Part shown: piece after piece, positions 1 to 4,295 of the stretch
How positions within the stretch are numbered: the stretch's first letter is position 1
How the letters are laid out: every line of letters starts with the position of its first letter
Origin: Bacteroidetes bacterium UBA2234
GTDB lineage: Bacteria; Bacteroidota; Bacteroidia; NS11-12g; UBA955
Direction of reading: 5' to 3'
Assembly: GCA_002347985.1 (NCBI GenBank)
Contig: DDYM01000034.1
Coordinates: 34,570 to 41,149 of the forward strand
DNA: 6,580 nucleotides
Notes under the pieces: generated by a model
Seen by the model: the letters and a program-made list of their open reading frames with translations, nothing else
Told to the model about the DNA's origin: nothing
Database searches by the model: none
Translations under genes and position numbers: made by a program

Positions 1-82
1 TAATCAGCGATTGCTTCGATTCTGTTTCGCCAAAAACGATATAACCCTTCAAAAAAGTTTGGATATCTTATGTCGTCTTTGA
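1..82 (+). CDS. C-terminal end of a YbdL-type (methionine/KMTB) aminotransferase, 5' part outside window
   Basis: A reading frame enters from the left edge with codons starting at base 2 and stops at TGA 80-82, giving 26 residues (NQRLLRFCFAKNDITLQKSL, then six more ending CRL). The core RFCFAK followed by a TL and a leucine-spaced helix is the characteristic C-terminus of class I/II aminotransferases of the YbdL / kynurenine-glutamine transaminase K group. These PLP enzymes transfer the amino group of glutamine or methionine to 2-oxo acids such as 2-oxo-4-methylthiobutanoate. The PLP lysine lies outside the window. The frame overlaps the following omega-amidase gene by 13 bases, which suggests translational coupling and a shared pathway. 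The family call rests on a short tail plus the neighbour, so the exact substrate is inference. Other group I aminotransferases could end in a similar way. Confidence 0.72.
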   Translation, partial: NQRLLRFCFAKNDITLQKSLDILCRL

Positions 83-843
83 ACGTCTTTTTAATTCAAA
101 CACCCATCGTATGGGAAAATCCAATCGCCAATCGAGCGCGACTTCAATGGCATTTGTCGCAAACTATGCCCCATTCCTTGGTGGTTTTTCCTGAAATGTT
201 CTCCACCGGCTTTTCGATGAATCCCGAAAAAGTGGCAGAGACTATGGATGGTGAAACGGTTCAATGGATGTCTGAAATGAGTTTCGATAGGATGGTTTGC
301 GGTAGTTTGTCGATCAAAGAAAATGATTCCTATTTCAATCGTTTTTTGGCGTTTTATAAAGGTGAATTGGTGGCTCAATACGACAAGCGGCATCTTTTTT
401 CATATGGGGGAGAGCATGAGGTGTATTCAGCGGGAGGTCAGAATTGCGTTTTTGAATATCAGGGCTTTAAAATTGCGCCATTCGTTTGTTACGACCTTCG
501 TTTTCCTGCTTGGATACGAAAAACTGTAATCGGAAGTCCGATGGGATATCCAGATATTTTATTGTTTGTTGCCAATTGGCCAAGTGTTCGAATTGCCGCT
601 TGGAATGTCCTTCTCAAAGCCAGAGCCATCGAAAATCAGGCCTATGTAATTGGTGTGAATCGGATTGGGAACGACGAAAAAGGAATTGCGCACAATGGAC
701 ATACACAAGCAATAAAATTCGACGGTGAATACATGTTGGAGCCGCATCAGCGAGAAGCAATTGCGCATTTGGTTTTGGAAAAAAATCCCTTGAATCTGTT
801 TCGCGAACGATTCCCTTTCCTTGGGGATGCAGATGGATTCTGA
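70..843 (+). CDS. yafV: Omega-amidase, nitrilase superfamily (YafV type)
   Basis: Full-length 257-residue carbon-nitrogen hydrolase, matching the roughly 256 residues of E. coli YafV. The nitrilase Glu-Lys-Cys triad is visible: E42 in FPEMFSTGF, K106 in YDKRHLF and C140 in VCYDLRFP. The second conserved glutamate is E115 in GGEHEVY. Also typical of the YafV/Nit2 branch are the ANWP segment near 168-171, the ARAIENQAYVIGVNRIG block (184-200) and the DADGF C-terminus. Family knowledge: omega-amidases are cytosolic and hydrolyse 2-oxoglutaramate or 2-oxosuccinamate to the dicarboxylic 2-oxo acid plus ammonia. The start at 70 overlaps the stop of the upstream aminotransferase; the frame stays open upstream, but no ATG, GTG or TTG precedes it in the window. 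With that neighbour it should pull glutamine-dependent transamination forward by removing the 2-oxoglutaramate product. The main alternative is a related amidase with a different 2-oxo amide substrate. Confidence 0.92.
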   Translation: MSSLNVFLIQTPIVWENPIANRARLQWHLSQTMPHSLVVFPEMFSTGFSMNPEKVAETMDGETVQWMSEMSFDRMVCGSLSIKENDSYFNRFLAFYKGELVAQYDKRHLFSYGGEHEVYSAGGQNCVFEYQGFKIAPFVCYDLRFPAWIRKTVIGSPMGYPDILLFVANWPSVRIAAWNVLLKARAIENQAYVIGVNRIGNDEKGIAHNGHTQAIKFDGEYMLEPHQREAIAHLVLEKNPLNLFRERFPFLGDADGF

Positions 844-875
844 CAATAATTTTACGAGTTTCGTGATATTTGTCA
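841..875. other. Imperfect inverted repeat after the omega-amidase stop (possible weak terminator or operator)
   Basis: TGACAA at 841-846 is exactly complementary to TTGTCA at 870-875. Inside it, AT 849-850 can pair with AT 866-867, and ACGA 854-857 pairs with TCGT 861-864 around a GTT loop, with internal mismatches and bulges between these segments. The outer arm includes the TGA stop of the omega-amidase. There is no clean T-run after the structure (TTATATTT follows), so it is at best a weak terminator. Its position just upstream of a candidate -7 box also allows an operator. It could be chance in AT-rich DNA. Confidence 0.3.
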
Positions 876-876
876 T

Positions 877-884
877 TATATTTG
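877..884 (+). promoter_or_regulatory. Candidate Bacteroidota -7 promoter box (TAnnTTTG) for the small ORF
   Basis: TATATTTG matches the TAnnTTTG -7 consensus of Bacteroidota housekeeping promoters exactly. A clear TTTG -33 element at the usual distance of about 19-21 bases is missing; only TTTA around 851-854 is near. If the box is used, transcription would begin within a few bases of the GTG start codon at 889, implying a leaderless or nearly leaderless mRNA. An eight-base motif with two free positions occurs by chance fairly often in such DNA. Confidence 0.35.
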
Positions 885-888
885 TGTC

Positions 889-1227
889 GTGAAATTCATT
901 TTACATCGCTGGTCTGGTCTCTCTCGTATAATCGTGGTGGCTGCGCTTTTGATTGCGATGTTAACGAGTTTGACGAGTTACACTTTTTTTGAGCAGTCTC
1001 ATTGTACCACTAGTACTTGTGAGATAGATGCAGATTTGAATGAGTTTGACGATTCTAAGTTGGATGGACATTTTCCTTTAGATTTCAATCTGGCAGGTTT
1101 CGGTTTCATTGAATACAGTGCCGAAATCCCATTCACTTTTCTCACCAACGAACAAAAACAGCAGTCTCTCCCTTTCGCTATGTCGAAACGCTACATCGCG
1201 TTCCATAGTTTGAAAGTTTTTTGTTGA
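889..1227 (+). CDS. Small exported or membrane-anchored protein of unknown function
   Basis: A 112-residue protein I do not recognise. Residues about 1-12 are basic (R7, R13), followed by a hydrophobic stretch at about 13-30 that looks like an uncleaved signal anchor or a signal peptide ending near the TSYTF segment. Just after it come two close cysteines (HCTTSTC), then an acidic region rich in D and E (about 46-60), a hydrophobic/aromatic patch (NLAGFGFIEYS) and a basic-aromatic C-terminus ending KVFC. The start is GTG at 889: no ATG, GTG or TTG lies upstream in frame before a stop at 847-849, and the next ATG (958, residue 24) would remove most of the hydrophobic segment. It stands alone, 45 bases after the omega-amidase, and a terminator-like hairpin follows 14 bases after its stop. 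The three extracytoplasmic cysteines could form disulfides or bind metal, but that is speculation. A real gene is likely but not certain. Confidence 0.6.
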   Translation: MKFILHRWSGLSRIIVVAALLIAMLTSLTSYTFFEQSHCTTSTCEIDADLNEFDDSKLDGHFPLDFNLAGFGFIEYSAEIPFTFLTNEQKQQSLPFAMSKRYIAFHSLKVFC

Positions 1228-1241
1228 TGTAAAATGGCTTT

Positions 1242-1264
1242 AACTTCCATCGCTGGAAGTTTTT
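1242..1264 (+). terminator. Intrinsic terminator-like hairpin
   Basis: AACTTCCA (1242-1249) and TGGAAGTT (1254-1261) form a perfect 8-bp stem around a TCGC loop, followed directly by T residues (run of five Ts, 1260-1264, the first two in the stem). It sits 14 bases after the stop of the small ORF and about 60 bases before the porin start. It probably ends transcription of the small gene and separates it from the porin-SulP-dabA set. The stem has only four G-C pairs, so termination may be partial. Confidence 0.6.
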
Positions 1265-1324
1265 GCATTTGCAGATTGGCCTATTAATTAGAGGTCGTAT
1301 CAAACATCAACAAAAAAAACAAAA
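1262..1324 (+). promoter_or_regulatory. Likely promoter and A-rich leader of the porin-SulP-dabA gene set
   Basis: This gap follows a terminator-like hairpin and precedes three closely packed genes, so it is the natural place for their promoter. The best -33/-7 pairing I find is TTTG at 1262-1265 and TTAATTAG at 1284-1291, 18 bases apart. The second element matches only four of the six fixed positions of TAnnTTTG, so the exact box is uncertain. The last 20 or so bases before the porin ATG are almost entirely A and C. An A-rich, SD-less leader of this kind is typical of strongly translated Bacteroidota genes. Confidence 0.35.
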
Positions 1325-2692
1325 ATGAAAAAAAATAAAATATTTACTTGGGCTTTGAGCCTTGTTTATGCGGGTAGTGTTTTTGGTGCTGATCCAGTAC
1401 CACAGCCGCTAAGAATTCCATTGTCGAAAGACGAAAAACAATTTCTTCAGTTTACTTTATTGAATCAAGTGTGGCTCAGGGCCAACGAAAGCAATGCCTC
1501 TACAACGGTGCTGGGTGATTTACAAAAAAATACGGTAGACCTAGGACTGCGTAGAACTCGATTTCAGTTATTTGGTGAAATTGCACCAAAGACTTTCGTC
1601 TATTTTCAATTTGGCCAAAATAATTTCAACCGAGTTGTTGCAATGAATGGCAATCGAAAAAATACATTCTTTATTCACGATGCATTGTGTGAATACAGGA
1701 TTGGTAAGTCACAGCAAAAAATTGGTGGTGGATTAACTATTACCAATGGACTTAGTAGATTTTCTCAGCCAAGTATTTCCTCTATTGTGAGCTTGGATGT
1801 TCCTGTATTTGCGCAAGCAACGGTAGACCAAACGGACCAATTTAGTAGGAAATTGAGCGTGTATTCTAGAGGTCAGGTGGGAAAAGTGGATTATCGATTT
1901 GTATTTTCGGATCCATTTCCAATTCAATCCAATGGGGCCGCGCAACCTACATTAGGTGACAACGCAACATTTGCATTGAAAGGTCATCACTGGCAGTATC
2001 AAGCGATGTTGGCTTATCAGTTTTTCGAGCATGAGCAAAATCAAACGCCTTACATGCCAGGAACTTATTTGGGGAGCAAGAAGGTGTTTAATGTGTCGGT
2101 GGGAGGTATTTATCAGAAAGGAGCGACATGGAATACATCGAAAAACGCTGTAACCGGTTTGAAAGATACCAATTACAACAACATGATCTTGTTGTGTGCT
2201 GAGTCGTTTTTGGATATGCCAATGAATAAGGACAAGGGCACGGCGATACATGCGTATTTAGGCTATTTTTCTACCAATTACGGACACAATTATATCCGAT
2301 ACAATGGAATTATGAATCCTGCTACTGGAACTGCTGCAACAGGTTTGGCAACGGATGTGGGTGGTCAATATGGTAATGCTTATCCTATGTTTGGAACTGG
2401 AAATGTGATTCACGGCCAATTTGCGTATGTTTTACCTAAGGATTTGTTAGGTAAGGATGGTGTATCGGGTAAACTACAATTGTACACTACGGCAACATCT
2501 TCCAGATACACGAGATTAAACAATCAATCACTCACGAATGCAAGTTTGGGAGTGAATTGGTTGATGCCAGGAAATCGTTCAAAAATCACTTTAGATTTCA
2601 CAAACAGAGCGGCTGTTGCATTGTCTGCAGCAGGAAACTTCTCGATTGAAAGAAAAAATACGATTACAGTTCAATATCAAATTAATATTTAA
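1325..2692 (+). CDS. Porin-like outer-membrane beta-barrel protein (phosphate-selective-porin-like)
   Basis: A 455-residue protein with a clear Sec signal peptide (MKKNK, hydrophobic core, VFGA; cleavage near residues 21-23) and no other long hydrophobic helix. The mature part alternates polar and hydrophobic residues in many short beta-strand-like stretches, with aromatic girdle residues and Gly/Asn-rich loops. The block GLRRTRFQLFGEI (74-86) followed by FVYFQFG resembles the early strands of OprO/OprP-like porins, and the RKLSVYSRGQVGKVDYR segment (175-191) also resembles this group. The C-terminus KNTITVQYQINI looks like a closing strand but ends in Ile, not the Phe common in proteobacterial porins. 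Predicted role: passive outer-membrane channel, probably for anions. The neighbouring SulP permease and DabA suggest that bicarbonate or another anion is the substrate, but the sequence does not prove this. Unusual for a porin are two cysteines, C122 and C291. The ATG at 1325 is chosen because it gives the signal peptide; an A-rich leader precedes it. Confidence 0.72.
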   Translation: MKKNKIFTWALSLVYAGSVFGADPVPQPLRIPLSKDEKQFLQFTLLNQVWLRANESNASTTVLGDLQKNTVDLGLRRTRFQLFGEIAPKTFVYFQFGQNNFNRVVAMNGNRKNTFFIHDALCEYRIGKSQQKIGGGLTITNGLSRFSQPSISSIVSLDVPVFAQATVDQTDQFSRKLSVYSRGQVGKVDYRFVFSDPFPIQSNGAAQPTLGDNATFALKGHHWQYQAMLAYQFFEHEQNQTPYMPGTYLGSKKVFNVSVGGIYQKGATWNTSKNAVTGLKDTNYNNMILLCAESFLDMPMNKDKGTAIHAYLGYFSTNYGHNYIRYNGIMNPATGTAATGLATDVGGQYGNAYPMFGTGNVIHGQFAYVLPKDLLGKDGVSGKLQLYTTATSSRYTRLNNQSLTNASLGVNWLMPGNRSKITLDFTNRAAVALSAAGNFSIERKNTITVQYQINI

Positions 2693-2704
2693 AAAAAAAG
2701 AATT

Positions 2705-4285
2705 ATGAAAAATACAAATCATATTCCCAAGGATGGGATCCATGGGTTAAAAGAAAATTTCTCCAGTGATGCATTGTCTGGATTTTTGGTTTTTTTACTT
2801 GCTTTGCCTTTGAGTATTGGTATTGCCAAAGCAAGTGACTTCCCTGCAATTATGGGATTAATGACGGCAATGATCGGTGGTATTGTGGTGTCGATCTTTG
2901 CGGGATCGCCGTTAACTATAAAAGGCCCTGCTGCTGGATTGATAGTAATTATCGCTGGGTCTGTTGCAGAATTGGGTGGGGGTGATTCTGTTTTGGGTTG
3001 GCATCTGGCTTTGGGTGCAATTTTAATCGCAGGATTAATTCAAATTGTATTTGGATTAGCCAAAATGGGTTCTTTGATCGACTTTTTCCCATTGAGTGCA
3101 GTACACGGAATGTTGGCAGCAATTGGCGTGATTATTATGTCGAAACAATTGCATGTATTGGTAGGAATAAATCCAATGAATCATTTGGGTAAGCCCATGG
3201 TAGAGCCTCTGGAGTTGATTTCTGAGTTGCCTCATACCTTCATGAACATCAATCAATCGGCAACGATCGTTGGAATCATTAGTCTTTTGATTGTTTTTCT
3301 TTGGCCAAAAGTGAAACATGCTACATTGAAGAAAATTCCTGCACCGGTTTTAGTTTTGGCCGTTGCCATACCGCTCGCTCAAAAATTGGGACTGGACCAA
3401 AAGAAGTTTATTCATTTCGATAAAGGTTTTGTTGATTCTTTGGCTTTGAATGTAAGTTTCGACGGGATGAGTCAGACTGGGACGTTTATCAAATATGTTT
3501 TGATGTTTGCCTTGGTGGGTAGTTTAGAAAGCTTGCTTACCGTGAAAGCCATTGATATGTTGGATCCTTTCAAGAGGAAAAGTAATGCAAATAAGGATCT
3601 TATCGCCGTGGGTATTGGTAACTCTTTGAGTGCATTGCTTGGTGGATTGCCGATGATTTCTGAAGTAGCTCGTTCAAGTGCAAACGTGAATAACGGTGCG
3701 AAAACGCGTTGGGCGAACTTTTTCCACGGAGTTTTTATCCTGATTTTCTTGTGTTTCACATTGCAGTTCAGTGATTTGATTCCAAACGCTGCATTGGCGG
3801 CAATGTTAATTGGTGTGGGTTACAAATTGGCCAACCCAAAGGAATTTGCTCATATGCTTCACATCGGTTGGGAACAATTGGTGATTTTCTGCGCAACCAT
3901 TTTAGCTACCTTGGCTACCGATTTGTTGGTAGGTATTGGGTTCGGAATTTTGGTGAAGATTATCATTGAAAATCGCAATGGTGTTCCAGTGGGTTCTATT
4001 TTTAAAGCAGATTTTTCTATCGACGGTGATACTATGACAATTAAGAAAGCAGCCGTGTTTTCAAACTGGCTGGGAATTCAGTCTGCGATGAAAAAAATCG
4101 AACTCAATTCAAACTTCACAATTGATGTTTCCCAATGCAAGGTTGTGGATCATACTGTGATGGAGAATCTTCATAATTTGGAGAGAGATTTCAAAAATAA
4201 TGGTGGATCACTTACGGTTACGGGGGCGGATAATATGATTATGAGCTCTAGGCACCATCATCCACTGTCAGCAAGGAAACGGTAA
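2705..4285 (+). CDS. SulP-family inorganic anion permease with C-terminal STAS domain (probable bicarbonate transporter)
   Basis: A 526-residue inner-membrane permease of the SulP/SLC26 family. The SulP entry motif is seen at 22-47 (DALSGFLVFLLALPLSIGIA, then KASDFP). The TM3 half-helix region GSPLTIKGPAAGLIV (67-81) and the TM9-10 region GGLPMISEVARSSANVNNGA (313-332) should form the anion-binding core. TM8 carries GSLESLLTVKAIDML (272-286). About 12-14 hydrophobic segments end near residue 420. A short STAS domain follows (about 437-510), with FTIDVSQCKVVDHTVMENL as its central strand and helix, then a basic, His-rich tail (RHHHPLSARKR). Family members carry sulfate, bicarbonate or carboxylates; cyanobacterial BicA is a Na+-driven bicarbonate importer. 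The gene begins 12 bases after the porin stop and ends 10 bases before dabA, so cotranscription is likely. The link to a carbonic-anhydrase-like protein favours bicarbonate over sulfate; no sulfate assimilation genes are present in the window. Confidence 0.9.
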   Translation: MKNTNHIPKDGIHGLKENFSSDALSGFLVFLLALPLSIGIAKASDFPAIMGLMTAMIGGIVVSIFAGSPLTIKGPAAGLIVIIAGSVAELGGGDSVLGWHLALGAILIAGLIQIVFGLAKMGSLIDFFPLSAVHGMLAAIGVIIMSKQLHVLVGINPMNHLGKPMVEPLELISELPHTFMNINQSATIVGIISLLIVFLWPKVKHATLKKIPAPVLVLAVAIPLAQKLGLDQKKFIHFDKGFVDSLALNVSFDGMSQTGTFIKYVLMFALVGSLESLLTVKAIDMLDPFKRKSNANKDLIAVGIGNSLSALLGGLPMISEVARSSANVNNGAKTRWANFFHGVFILIFLCFTLQFSDLIPNAALAAMLIGVGYKLANPKEFAHMLHIGWEQLVIFCATILATLATDLLVGIGFGILVKIIIENRNGVPVGSIFKADFSIDGDTMTIKKAAVFSNWLGIQSAMKKIELNSNFTIDVSQCKVVDHTVMENLHNLERDFKNNGGSLTVTGADNMIMSSRHHHPLSARKR

Positions 4286-4295
4286 TTAACTTGTT

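Noticed and set aside
486..728. 80-codon + strand frame inside the omega-amidase gene
   Set aside because: Out-of-frame overlap with a conserved gene; composition rich in Ser/Arg/Cys typical of a shadow frame.
854..864. ACGA-GTT-TCGT as an intrinsic terminator by itself
   Set aside because: A 4-bp stem with no following T-run is too weak; kept only as part of the larger imperfect dyad.
559..876. 105-codon open frame on the - strand
   Set aside because: Antisense to the end of the omega-amidase gene, which has clear catalytic motifs; no motif of its own.
2693..2704. Poly-A run after the porin stop as a slippage or frameshift site
   Set aside because: The run follows the stop codon, and the next gene has its own ATG; an A-rich initiation region of the usual Bacteroidota kind explains it.
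2705..4285. Reading the SulP gene as a dedicated sulfate permease
   Set aside because: SulP sequence alone does not separate sulfate from bicarbonate, but the adjacent dabA favours bicarbonate and no sulfur-assimilation gene is in the window. Left open rather than called.
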